Shown: positions 38,124-47,264 of the stretch, in pieces
How the letters are laid out: the number at the start of each line of letters is the position of its first letter
How positions within the stretch are numbered: the stretch's first letter is position 1
Assembly (NCBI RefSeq): GCF_028288465.1
Contig: NZ_JAQBNR010000053.1
Span: 204,145-268,144, forward strand
Source of the DNA: Ferruginibacter sp.
GTDB lineage: Bacteria; Bacteroidota; Bacteroidia; Chitinophagales; Chitinophagaceae
Direction of reading: 5' to 3'
DNA: 64,000 nt
Notes under the pieces: model-generated
Database searches by the model: none
Told to the model about the DNA's origin: nothing
The model's input: the letters and a program-made list of their open reading frames with translations, nothing else
Program-made: the position numbers and the translations under genes

Positions 38124-39710
38124 TCACTTATGTATCTCACTGGTAAAATGAAATTCTATATCGGGATTATTTTGTCTTTCGGTATTTAAAAACCATTCGC
38201 TTTGTGCCAGGTATACCAGGTGACCATCCTTATCCTCTGCAATATTCGCCTGTTTAAATTTGATAAAATCCTGTAGCTTTTTCGGGTCTTTACTGGTGAG
38301 CCAGCAGGCCTTGTAAAAGGGCAGACTGTTCATTTGTACGGAAGCGCCGTACTCTTGCAACAAGCGGTATTGTATCACTTCAAATTGCAGTTCGCCCACG
38401 CAACCAATGATCTTTTTATTACCGCCAAATTGTGTAAATAACTGCGCAACGCCCTCATCTGTCAGCTGCAAAAGCCCCTTCTCTAACTGTTTGGTTTTCA
38501 TCGGATCTTTATTCACTACCTCTTTAAAAATTTCCGGACTAAAGGATGGAATGCCGGTGAAGTAGAACTTTTCTCCTTCAGTCAATGTATCCCCTATTTT
38601 AAAGTTACCAGTGTCAAACAAACCTACCACATCACCCGGAAATGCTTCTTCGATAATATCTTTTTGACGGGCCAAAAAACTGTAAGGATTATTAAACCGC
38701 AGATCTCTTTCAAGCCTGACATGATTGTAATATTTACTGCGTTCAAACTTGCCGCTGCACACCCTTAAAAATGCGATCCGGTCCCTGTGCTTGGGATCAA
38801 GGTTGGCGTGAATCTTAAAAATAAAACCACTGAATTTCTCTTCTTCAGGATCGATATCCCGGGTAGTTGTATGCCGCGGGCGGGGCGTTGGTGCAATGCG
38901 GACAAAAGTGTCCAGCATCTCTTTTACACCAAAATTATTTACAGCACTGCCAAAAAACACCGGGGCAGTTTTTCCGCTCAGGTAATCGGCCGTATTCAAT
39001 TCGCCGTAAACACCATCAATCAGTTCCACATCTTCCCGTAAAGTGTTGGCGTCTTTTTCCCCTATCTTATCATCCAGAATTTTGTCGTTCAAATCTTTTA
39101 TCTCTACCACTTCTTCACCGGTTGCTTTGGTGCCGGCTGCAAACAGTACCAGGCTTTTTTCATGCAGATCATAAACGCCTTTAAAATCTTTACCGCTATT
39201 GATCGGCACAGTCATAGGATGCAACTGGATCTTCAGTTCATTTTCAATTTCCTCCATCAGGTCGAACCTGTTCTTACCATCCCGGTCCATTTTATTAATG
39301 AATACAATTACAGGCGTGTTACGCATGGCAATTACTTCCATCAGGCGCCTTGTTTGCGCCTCTACCCCGTTCACACTGTCAATCACCAGCACCACGCTGT
39401 CCACTGCAGTTAAAGTTCTGTAAGTATCCTCCGCAAAGTCTTTATGGCCGGGCGTATCCAGCAGGTTTATCAAGTGACCGTCATATTCAAAGGTCATTAC
39501 ACTGGTTGCCACACTGATACCACGCTGGCGTTCAATTTCCATAAAATCACTGGTGGCATGCTTCTTTATTTTGTTGCTTTTAACCGCTCCTGCGGTTTGA
39601 ATAGCGCCCCCAAACAACAGAAATTTTTCTGTAAGCGTAGTTTTACCGGCATCCGGGTGAGATATAATTGCAAATGTTTTGCGCCTGTTTATTTCGTTGC
39701 TGTACTTCAT
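38124..39710 (-). CDS. prfC: Peptide chain release factor 3
   Basis: 528 residues, the usual RF3 length. GTP-binding motifs: G1 HPDAGKTTLTEKFLLFGG (about 18-35), G3 DTPGHKDFAEDTYRTL (about 88-103) and G4 INKMDRDGKNRFDLM (about 142-156). The C-terminal GCVGELQFEVIQYRL and EYGASV block separates RF3 from EF-G. A GTPase that recycles RF1/RF2 from ribosomes. It has a strong promoter of its own upstream. A weak hairpin (38080-38105) lies past the stop. Confidence 0.97.
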   Translation of the reverse strand: MKYSNEINRRKTFAIISHPDAGKTTLTEKFLLFGGAIQTAGAVKSNKIKKHATSDFMEIERQRGISVATSVMTFEYDGHLINLLDTPGHKDFAEDTYRTLTAVDSVVLVIDSVNGVEAQTRRLMEVIAMRNTPVIVFINKMDRDGKNRFDLMEEIENELKIQLHPMTVPINSGKDFKGVYDLHEKSLVLFAAGTKATGEEVVEIKDLNDKILDDKIGEKDANTLREDVELIDGVYGELNTADYLSGKTAPVFFGSAVNNFGVKEMLDTFVRIAPTPRPRHTTTRDIDPEEEKFSGFIFKIHANLDPKHRDRIAFLRVCSGKFERSKYYNHVRLERDLRFNNPYSFLARQKDIIEEAFPGDVVGLFDTGNFKIGDTLTEGEKFYFTGIPSFSPEIFKEVVNKDPMKTKQLEKGLLQLTDEGVAQLFTQFGGNKKIIGCVGELQFEVIQYRLLQEYGASVQMNSLPFYKACWLTSKDPKKLQDFIKFKQANIAEDKDGHLVYLAQSEWFLNTERQNNPDIEFHFTSEIHK

Positions 39711-39753
39711 GCCCTATCCCCGCAAGGGAATTTGTGTTTATAATTTTGAGGCG

Positions 39754-39786
39754 CAAAGGTACGGTTTGATAAATCTTTAAGCAAAA
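39754..39786 (-). promoter_or_regulatory. Promoter of prfC
   Basis: On the minus strand TTTTG, 20 nt, TACCTTTG: a textbook Bacteroidota promoter. Transcription should start near 39747, leaving a leader of about 37 nt before the prfC ATG. Confidence 0.75.
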
Positions 39787-39821
39787 GCAGTATAAAAAAA
39801 CAACGATACCGGCTGAAGTGC

Positions 39822-39869
39822 CCTGTAGCAGCATCGTTGCGTCGCAATCCCTTCAACAGCAATACAGGC
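39822..39869. repeat. Small REP-like inverted repeat
   Basis: Outer arms CCTGTA (39822-39827) and TACAGG (39864-39869) enclose the perfect palindrome TTGCGTCGCAA (39837-39847). It lies between the end of the AI-2E family gene and the prfC promoter, in non-coding DNA. Its repetition across the genome cannot be judged from one window. Confidence 0.4.
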
Positions 39870-39945
39870 TGAGCTTTGATTAAAGCGTAGACAAAGCCGG
39901 AGCCTTTACAATAAATAAAATCATATCAATGGAAAAAAGCAGTCG

Positions 39946-41073
39946 TCATTCAGGATTGGTATTCGTTTCTGCCGCAATTTCCGCCTTTAATGGAGGCGGT
40001 TGCTGTTCATCTTTTTCATCTCCCAATAAAAATCCCCACGGGTGCAGACTTTCCACTCTGTCGAAAACAATTTTTGCGATGGCAATAACCGGTATAGATA
40101 AAAACATACCCGGAACGCCCCACATCATTTCGCCTATGATAACGCCTAGCAAAGTAATAAGGCCATTTATTTTTACTTTACTGCCCACAATCATCGGCAG
40201 CAATACATTGCTGTCAATTAAATGCATAATTACCACGGCAACCAACACCAGTAAAATCTTGGTAGTACCGGCAGCCGTAGCAAAAGTTACCAGTATGCTA
40301 AACAGCAAAGCGGTAAAAATACCGATGTAAGGAATGATATTAAAAAGCCCGGTAATGATACCCAGCAGCATTGCATACTTAATACCCAGCAACCAAAAAA
40401 CAATACAAAGTACAGTTGCCACAATGGCCATTTCCAGCAATAATCCAACAATATATTTACGGATGATATACTGTACCTGGGCTATAATATCATACACCAC
40501 CATGGCATTTTCTTCGTTGCAAACAACCACCAAAAAACGTACGATATGCCTGCGGTAAAAAAGCATAAAAAAAGTATTGATCATGGTAAAAACCAAAAAC
40601 AGCAACATAGAAGAAACAGACAATACCGTAGCACCAATTACCGATGTACTTTCGGTGAGCAAGTCAGAAGTTGCTGAATTTACATAGGCCATTTGCTTAG
40701 CCATGTTCACATGAAATGTGGAGCTGATCCAGTGCTGAAAATCCTTAAGTGATGCAGCCAGTTGTAGTTTAAACAGAGGCCAGTCACTACCCAGGTCAGC
40801 AATCTGCGCTCCTACCATGTAAAAAATCAAACCAACAAAAACAATCATTAATACCACGGAAACACCAGCCGCGGCACTCCGGTGAAATTTAAAACGTCGT
40901 TCTAAAAAACTGGCGATGGGCAACAACACAATGGCTATCAGCATCGCAAATATCAAGGGACTTAACACTTCTTTACCCAGTATACATAAATATCCGCCGG
41001 CAATAAGGATAATTAAAATCATGGCCAATTTTGTATAGAAAGGACCTGCCTGCGTGGTAAGTGTCTTCATCAT
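39946..41073 (-). CDS. AI-2E family transporter (TqsA/PerM-like)
   Basis: 375 residues. About eight membrane helices in the layout of the family: two at the N-terminus (LAMILIILIAGGYLCIL, LIFAMLIAIVLLPI), a hydrophilic loop, then the conserved LLGIKYAMLLGIITGLFNIIPYIGIF block and LLPMIVGSKVKINGLITLLG. Members export small molecules or act in Na+/H+ exchange; naming it an AI-2 exporter would go beyond the sequence. The start has two adjacent ATGs. It follows the antiporter gene on the same strand, with 98 bp between. Confidence 0.9.
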   Translation of the reverse strand: MMKTLTTQAGPFYTKLAMILIILIAGGYLCILGKEVLSPLIFAMLIAIVLLPIASFLERRFKFHRSAAAGVSVVLMIVFVGLIFYMVGAQIADLGSDWPLFKLQLAASLKDFQHWISSTFHVNMAKQMAYVNSATSDLLTESTSVIGATVLSVSSMLLFLVFTMINTFFMLFYRRHIVRFLVVVCNEENAMVVYDIIAQVQYIIRKYIVGLLLEMAIVATVLCIVFWLLGIKYAMLLGIITGLFNIIPYIGIFTALLFSILVTFATAAGTTKILLVLVAVVIMHLIDSNVLLPMIVGSKVKINGLITLLGVIIGEMMWGVPGMFLSIPVIAIAKIVFDRVESLHPWGFLLGDEKDEQQPPPLKAEIAAETNTNPE

Positions 41074-41171
41074 AAAAGTCAGTTTCGTTTTGTTAGCTTT
41101 TTTTAATCTACAATATCGTGCAGTAATTAATAACCGGTTTGTGATGGCCAGTTGCTTTTTAATTCAGTGTA

Positions 41172-42818
41172 TTACTTTTCATTTTTATCAATTAACCCAT
41201 TCAATCGCATTTCTTCCACATCCAGTTCACGCTCGGCATGTTTGATTGCATCGTCGCTAAAGCTGCCTTCTTTATGAAACTTTATCAGCAGTTCTCTTTG
41301 AAATTTGGTGATCTCCAGCTGTGCCAGCAATAATTGCCCCATTGGTGTTGCCAGCTTATTTTGTACCGGCCTTTTTAGCTTGTCAATGTGCGAAATTTCT
41401 TTACTCAGTTTGTCAATAAGTACGTCGTATCTTTTCTTTAACTGATTTGTCATTTTAGGTTCCAGCGGAACCGGGAAATCTTTTTCAATAAAATCCACCA
41501 CCTGGTGCGCCATATGTAATTCCAGTTCTTTATCTTCTTTATGAAAAGTCATCTTTTTTTCCACGCCCAGTATCTTTATCAGCAATGGTAAAGTTAATCC
41601 CTGTACAACCAGCGTAATAAAAATTACAACGAACGCTAAAAATAAAATTACGTTCCGATAGGGAAAGGTCTGACCGTTATTTAGTGTTAAAGGCAGTGCC
41701 AGTGCGGTCGCCAGCGATACTACGCCCCGCGTACCCGTCCAGGCAACAATCAGTACATTCTTCCACGGTATTTCACCAGGCGTTTCGGCGGGCACAGCAT
41801 GTTCTATAATTTTTTTCTTCTTAAACGAAAAGAGTTTTTGGTTGTAAACGCCTGCAAAAACCCAAACAATGCGAACAACAATTGTTGCGAGACTGATGAG
41901 TAAGCCATACCCCAGCAATTGCATAAAAGCATATCCTTTGATGTTATTGATTATAAGCGGTAACTGCAGGCCTATCAAAATAAACACAATGCCATTCAGT
42001 AAAAAAATCACGGTGTCCCACACTGCCCTTGTACGCATTCTTGTCTGGTAACTGAATATTTCCGGAGCCCGCCAGGTCACCATTAGTCCTGCACATACCA
42101 CAGAAAGGATACCCGAAATGTGCAGCTTCTCCGCAAGTAAGTAAGCAAGGTAGGGAGCCAGCAAAGTAAGGCTGGTTTCTACTACAGGGTTATGAGCAAT
42201 TTTTTTATGAGCAAGGATAAACAGGTAACCAATTGCGATGCCGGCAACCACACCACCGCCTGCGACCCATAAAAATTCAAGGCTTGCTTTCCAAAATACA
42301 AATACACCGGTTGTAACCGCTGCAACCGCATACCGGTAGGCAATCAGGGCCGACGCATCATTCAGCAGGCTCTCCCCTTCCAGTATCGTTATTACTCTTT
42401 TATTTAACCCAAGTCCCTTAATAATACCTGTGGCAGCAACTGCATCCGGCGGAGAAACTATGGCCCCCAACACAAATGCCAACGGCCAGCCGAAACCAGG
42501 CACCAGCCAGTGTGTTACAGCGGCAACTGTAATGGTGGTAAAAAATACAAGTGTTATTGCCAGGGTAGAGATGGGCCTGATGGCTGTTTTAAATTCATGC
42601 CAGGATGTTTTAAATGCAGCATCATACAACAAAGGTGGAAGAAAGATTAGGAACACAATTTCAGGGTTCATCGCCAGATCCGGCAAGGCCGGAACAAAGC
42701 CTATCACCAAACCTACACCTACCAGCAATATCGGGTAAGGCAATTTTATTTTATCGGCAATGGATGATAAACCTATCAGGATTGCCATTATAAAAATTAC
42801 AATTTGAAAACTTTCCAT
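41172..42818 (-). CDS. CPA1 family Na+/H+ antiporter
   Basis: 548 residues with about twelve membrane helices in the first 410, then a cytoplasmic helical tail of about 130 residues. GAIVSPPDAVAATGI (with the conserved PD) and EGESLLNDASALIAYRYAV (with the ND ion-binding site) are the family's active-site blocks; WTGTRGVVSLATALALP is also typical. It exchanges cytoplasmic Na+ or K+ for H+ to hold pH and ion balance. A likely promoter upstream is TTG-N18-TATTTTTA on the minus strand. Confidence 0.93.
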   Translation of the reverse strand: MESFQIVIFIMAILIGLSSIADKIKLPYPILLVGVGLVIGFVPALPDLAMNPEIVFLIFLPPLLYDAAFKTSWHEFKTAIRPISTLAITLVFFTTITVAAVTHWLVPGFGWPLAFVLGAIVSPPDAVAATGIIKGLGLNKRVITILEGESLLNDASALIAYRYAVAAVTTGVFVFWKASLEFLWVAGGGVVAGIAIGYLFILAHKKIAHNPVVETSLTLLAPYLAYLLAEKLHISGILSVVCAGLMVTWRAPEIFSYQTRMRTRAVWDTVIFLLNGIVFILIGLQLPLIINNIKGYAFMQLLGYGLLISLATIVVRIVWVFAGVYNQKLFSFKKKKIIEHAVPAETPGEIPWKNVLIVAWTGTRGVVSLATALALPLTLNNGQTFPYRNVILFLAFVVIFITLVVQGLTLPLLIKILGVEKKMTFHKEDKELELHMAHQVVDFIEKDFPVPLEPKMTNQLKKRYDVLIDKLSKEISHIDKLKRPVQNKLATPMGQLLLAQLEITKFQRELLIKFHKEGSFSDDAIKHAERELDVEEMRLNGLIDKNEK

Positions 42819-43006
42819 TGTTATAAAAATAGTGAAAGCAATCTGTATACAACATCAAATAATTATTGTTGAAAACAAAAAACTGCATTTATTTTGAGAC
42901 AATTTCTTCCGGTTTTAATGCTACTCTATACATACAAATAAAGCCAGCTTTTCGCCATTTATCAATTTTTGATATGGAATACAATTCCAAGCTGTACATT
43001 TGGAGT

Positions 43007-44251
43007 ATGCAAAAAACACTTCAAATTCTTGGCAATTCTTTGCGGCTCACTTTGCAGGAGTTAAGGGTCAATAAATTGAGGACAGGCCTTAGTCTTACAG
43101 GTGTGGCCTTTGGAATTTTTTGCATCATTGGTGTATTGGCTACTGTAAACAGCCTGGAGCACAATATCCAGAACGAAGTAAGCAGCCTAGGTAGCAATAC
43201 CATTTATATAGATAAATGGGAATACAGTGGTGGCCCTGATCGACCCTACTGGAAATACCGTGCAAGACCAACCATGAAGTACCAGGAAGTGGCGCTATTA
43301 AAGCAACGCTCCGAATTGGTGGAAAATATCAGTTTTCTGATGCGTTCGGGCGGCAGTATTTCTTATAATGATGATGTAATCGATAACGCTTCCATATATG
43401 GTATAACCGTTGATCAGATGGGAGTACAACCGATATCTTTCGCTTTCGGCCGTTTTATTTCAGATGCAGAATTTAACAGTGGCAGCGCAGTTGGATTAAT
43501 TGGATTTGACAACGCCGAAAAATTATATGGCAATGCAGAACGGGCACTGGGCAAAGCCTTTGAAACAAAAGGTAAAAAAGTAACCATTGTTGGTGTAATA
43601 AAAAAAGAAGGTAAAAATTTTATTGGCTGGGATTACGATAACTGTGTAATGCTGCCTTACAAATTTGCCCGCCAGATTATTGCAGAAGATTTTAGTAACC
43701 CGGTATTAATTGCCAAAGGAAAACCCAATGTTACACCTACACAACTAAGTGTGGAGTTGCAGGGCGCCATGCGGCAAATCAGGAGACTGAGTCCGACGCA
43801 GGAAGATAATTTTTCACTAAACAGTGTAGAGGCATTCAGTAAAGCCATCAGTGGTTTGTTTGGCACGGTGGATATTGTAGGTGGGTTGATTGGAGTGATC
43901 AGCCTTATCGTAGGCATGTTTGGCATCGCCAATATTATGTTTGTAACCGTAAAAGAAAGAACCAGTATGATCGGTCTTAAAAAAGCTATAGGAGCAAAAC
44001 GTTCAAGCATACTGTTTGAATTTTTGCTCGAAGCCGCCATGCTCTGCCTGATGGGCGGTGCCATCGGTTTATTACTCGTTTATATTCTTACGATGGTATT
44101 TACCAAAATGTTTGATTTTCCTGTCTTCGTTTCCATCCCTCTTTTAATAGGCACCGTAGTAATCTGTTTGGTAGTGGGTGTACTGGCCGGCATTTTCCCT
44201 GCTTCAAGAGCTGCTAAAATGGACGCAGTAGAAGCTATCAGAAGTAAGTAG
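43007..44251 (+). CDS. MacB-like ABC transporter permease
   Basis: I chose the ATG at 43007 (MQKTLQILGNSLRLTLQELRVNKLRTGLSL), since the family begins with this amphipathic helix; ATG at 42974 and TTG at 42866 would add residues with no family match. 414 residues. One N-terminal helix (GVAFGIFCIIGVLATVNSLE), a large periplasmic MacB-type core domain, then three helices with the FtsX-like motif GMFGIANIMFVTVKERTSMIGLKKAIGAKRSSI. Such permeases need an ATPase, which is not encoded next to it. Likely role: lipoprotein handling, mechanotransmission or efflux. Confidence 0.88.
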   Translation: MQKTLQILGNSLRLTLQELRVNKLRTGLSLTGVAFGIFCIIGVLATVNSLEHNIQNEVSSLGSNTIYIDKWEYSGGPDRPYWKYRARPTMKYQEVALLKQRSELVENISFLMRSGGSISYNDDVIDNASIYGITVDQMGVQPISFAFGRFISDAEFNSGSAVGLIGFDNAEKLYGNAERALGKAFETKGKKVTIVGVIKKEGKNFIGWDYDNCVMLPYKFARQIIAEDFSNPVLIAKGKPNVTPTQLSVELQGAMRQIRRLSPTQEDNFSLNSVEAFSKAISGLFGTVDIVGGLIGVISLIVGMFGIANIMFVTVKERTSMIGLKKAIGAKRSSILFEFLLEAAMLCLMGGAIGLLLVYILTMVFTKMFDFPVFVSIPLLIGTVVICLVVGVLAGIFPASRAAKMDAVEAIRSK

Positions 44252-44359
44252 TCTTTTTCAAATTAATTAAATTCGCGTGGAGCCTTTGCCGTATGTGTCA
44301 ACATTTGGAGATAAGTTTTTCTACACTGTAATTATCATTGCGACGATTACGTCACAATT

Positions 44360-45241
44360 TTATTTTCTTTTCTGAACAAGATATAAACCGGCAACAACGA
44401 GCAATACACCACTCAGGGTGTACCAGCTCAACGGCTCTTTCATCAATAAAGCTGCCAATGCAAAGCCCGCTACGGGGCAAAGAAAAAGCCAGAAGGACGC
44501 CTTCACCGGGTTATCTCTTAAAAGGAAAAGCCATAACTGCACTGCAGCAATGGAAACGGGAATTGCAAGCCATACAATACAACCTATCAAAGCAGGCGCA
44601 AAATTGTTTTTTGTACCATCATAAAAATAAATAGCAAACGGCAACAGAAAGACACCACCTAAAATGGTCTGCCAGCCATTGATGGTAAGCGTATGCAAAT
44701 TTTGCCACTTATTTTTTGAAAAATAAATTGCTCCGGCAGAATAAGACAGCATACTTATTATCAGCAATAACAGGCCTGCAGGAGTGGCGTAACTATGCAG
44801 TAAAAGCGGGTAAGCCGCAATGATAACACCCGTAAAACATAGTAACAGGCTAATTAAAATGACTGGCTTTAGTTTTTGTCTGAACCACAGGGCACTTATT
44901 AAACTGATAAAAACCGGATTGGTGGCAGTTGCCAGCGACCCAAGCCCGGCCGAAACATGCTGCATGGCCAGTACATATAAACCCAGGTAAATGGTGATGT
45001 TCATAAAGCCGTACACAGCCAACTGTTTCCATTGATTTTGCTGAGGTAAGTGTTGTTGTAAAACAACATGCGCAAACAACAACATGATTACACCACCTGC
45101 GAAAAAACGAATCACTGCAATCGTAAAAGGCTGTGCAAACTGCAATGCTATTTTGGTGGTTACCGAAGCAGAAGGCCATAAAATTGCAAAGAAAATTCCT
45201 GCAATAATTAGCTGAATATTTTTATTGCCGGCGGGTTTCAA
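44360..45241 (-). CDS. EamA/DMT superfamily exporter (RhaT-like)
   Basis: 293 residues with ten membrane helices as two EamA halves (IIAGIFFAILWPSASVTTKIAL; YSAGAIYFSKNKWQ and PVAGFALAALLMKEPLSW). The first codon at 45241 is TTG; no ATG lies before the first helix in this frame, so TTG or another nearby non-ATG start is needed. Substrate cannot be predicted. It is convergent with the ABC permease gene. Confidence 0.85.
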   Translation of the reverse strand: MKPAGNKNIQLIIAGIFFAILWPSASVTTKIALQFAQPFTIAVIRFFAGGVIMLLFAHVVLQQHLPQQNQWKQLAVYGFMNITIYLGLYVLAMQHVSAGLGSLATATNPVFISLISALWFRQKLKPVILISLLLCFTGVIIAAYPLLLHSYATPAGLLLLIISMLSYSAGAIYFSKNKWQNLHTLTINGWQTILGGVFLLPFAIYFYDGTKNNFAPALIGCIVWLAIPVSIAAVQLWLFLLRDNPVKASFWLFLCPVAGFALAALLMKEPLSWYTLSGVLLVVAGLYLVQKRK

Positions 45242-45318
45242 AATTGAGTTTAAAATATTTCATGCTGCAGCCTTAAAGTTTATCTGCTGCGTTGTTCAAA
45301 TAGAAAATTATGCGGGGC

Positions 45319-46611
45319 TTATTTTTTTGAAGCGATCGTTCCAATTGCTTTTACAAGCTTGTCGAGGTCCTGCAAACGGGTGTATACATGTGGTGTTATG
45401 CGCACACAGCTTACATTTTCCCAAACTATTCCTACGGTATGAATTTTATAATCATTGAATAATGCAGTTTCCAGTTCTCCCGGCGTCATTCCATCTACAC
45501 TTACACCACAAATAGCGCAACTATAAGCCGCCTGAAAAGATGTATGAATCTTTACTTTAGGAATATCCTTTACTTTTTGAGCCCAGTAATTTTTTAAATA
45601 ACGGATGCGTTCTTCTTTTCGTTTGCTGCCAATCGCCATTTGAAAATTGCATGCTTCACCTATCCCCTGCTCTATCGGAAAACTCCTGGTACCCAACGTT
45701 TCAAATTTCCTGATATCAGTTCCTTGTGGTTTATCATTACACACCAGCGGCCATATCTTCTCTATCTTTTCTTTTTTTATCCACAGCATACCACTGCCAA
45801 TGGGAGCACTTAAAAATTTATGCAGACTGGTGCCAAAATAATCACAACCTAAATCAGGGATTGCATAATCCATCAGTCCAAAAGAATGGGCGCCATCACA
45901 AATCACTTCAATTCCGTGGCGGTGCGCCATCTCACTGATTTTCTTTACCGGCATTATTTGCCCGATCCAGTTGATAACATGTGTTACATGAATGATTTTG
46001 GTTTTGGGTGTAATGGCTTTTTCATAGGCAGCTACAATTGTGTCATCATCTTCTATCGGAAACACAAAGCTGATTTGTTTATAAATAATTCCTTCCCTGA
46101 TGGCCCTTTGTTTCCAGGCGTTGATCATGTTGGGGTAATCCTGTTTGGTTCCAATTACCTCGTCACCAGCTTTTAACGACAAGCCATATATAACCGTGTT
46201 CAAAGCCTCTGTCGCATTTCTGTTAACGGCAATTTCTTCTTTATCACAACCCGCCAGCGCAGCTAACTTTTCGCGAACCGGCTCCCTGCCCTGGTCAAGT
46301 ATCCTCCACATAAAATATGACGGGCCTTCATTAGTTAAATTATTGTACCGTGCTACCGCTTCCTGTACAACCCTTGGTGATGGGCTTACGCCGCCATTGT
46401 TAAGATTGGTAATATTAGGACTTACCGTAAATGCCTGTTGAATAATACTCCAGTAATCTTCATCTGCGGCAGCATCGCCAGGTGCGAGTGCCTGTATCCG
46501 CTGACTTGCGGCAGAAAACTCAGCAGCATGCGCCTGGTTGAATAAACTGTTTGCAGAAAAGGCGCCTGCCATCAATCCTATTTGTTGTATAAAAGTTCTT
46601 CGGTTAGCCAT
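45319..46611 (-). CDS. Exported class V aminotransferase-like PLP enzyme
   Basis: 430 residues. The N-terminus MANRRTFIQQIGLMAGAF ending QAHAAE is a twin-arginine signal, so the enzyme should be folded with cofactor before export. The body matches class V aminotransferases of the isopenicillin-N-epimerase/cysteine-desulfurase type: NRNATEALNTVIYGL, CDGAHSFGLMDY and GTSLHKFLSAPIGSGML, in which the Lys after SLH is the PLP lysine. Substrate unknown; the export signal suggests a periplasmic amino compound. Confidence 0.9.
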   Translation of the reverse strand: MANRRTFIQQIGLMAGAFSANSLFNQAHAAEFSAASQRIQALAPGDAAADEDYWSIIQQAFTVSPNITNLNNGGVSPSPRVVQEAVARYNNLTNEGPSYFMWRILDQGREPVREKLAALAGCDKEEIAVNRNATEALNTVIYGLSLKAGDEVIGTKQDYPNMINAWKQRAIREGIIYKQISFVFPIEDDDTIVAAYEKAITPKTKIIHVTHVINWIGQIMPVKKISEMAHRHGIEVICDGAHSFGLMDYAIPDLGCDYFGTSLHKFLSAPIGSGMLWIKKEKIEKIWPLVCNDKPQGTDIRKFETLGTRSFPIEQGIGEACNFQMAIGSKRKEERIRYLKNYWAQKVKDIPKVKIHTSFQAAYSCAICGVSVDGMTPGELETALFNDYKIHTVGIVWENVSCVRITPHVYTRLQDLDKLVKAIGTIASKK

Positions 46612-46774
46612 GTTAAAATTTAGCAGGAAGATAAATCAAATTTAATAAAAACATACAGGCCGCTTCATTCATTTTTTTGTTGAAAGCCAGTACAACATCA
46701 AGTGCAATTGAATTATTAAAAACCTACATTTAAAACCGCGTGATTTAATTAACTTAGATAAAAAATAAATTGCT

Positions 46775-47182
46775 ATGAAAGCATGTCTATTGTTCGCAGT
46801 CGCTGTATTGCTATTTTCCTGCAGCCCGAAATTAGCGCCAGATAATAATTGGGCCATTGGCAGATGGGTATTAACTGAATTAAAAGAAGTGCCGGTACAG
46901 ATCACAGGGAATCCATCTAAAAATGCACACCTAATATTTGAACCGGCAGGAAAGAAATACCGTGGTTTTGGCGGATGCAATGATATCAATGGAACCTATA
47001 TTATCAGCAGTGGTAAAATAAAATTTGTAGCGCAGTCAGGCAAATTAGCAGGCTGCCCGGATGTTCCTTTTGAGACAACGTTTTTAAGTGCATTATATGA
47101 TGTTGACAAATATTCGGTAACCGGCAATGTGATGATTTTAAAGAAAGGAAGAACAACCCTGATAAAATTAGAGCGTAAATAA
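46775..47182 (+). CDS. META domain lipoprotein
   Basis: 135 residues. The signal peptide ends LLFSC, a lipobox. GRWVLTELKEVP, GFGGCNDINGTYIISSGKIKF and the CPDVPFETTFLSALYDVDKYSVTGN block match the META/HslJ fold. HslJ-type proteins are linked to heat or antibiotic stress in other bacteria; the function here is unknown. It is convergent with the isomerase-like gene. Confidence 0.88.
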   Translation: MKACLLFAVAVLLFSCSPKLAPDNNWAIGRWVLTELKEVPVQITGNPSKNAHLIFEPAGKKYRGFGGCNDINGTYIISSGKIKFVAQSGKLAGCPDVPFETTFLSALYDVDKYSVTGNVMILKKGRTTLIKLERK

Positions 47183-47208
47183 TATTATGAAAGCGTATGT
47201 CATAAAAA

Positions 47209-47231
47209 TAGCCCCGGTAATACCGGGGCTA
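47209..47231 (-). terminator. Rho-independent terminator of the isomerase-like gene
   Basis: A 10-bp stem TAGCCCCGGT/ACCGGGGCTA, followed on the minus strand by T5. It lies 33 bp past the stop of the minus-strand gene and 26 bp past the META stop. Confidence 0.85.
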
Positions 47232-47264
47232 AAAATTAAAATAAAAAGTTACAACCAGGCAAAA

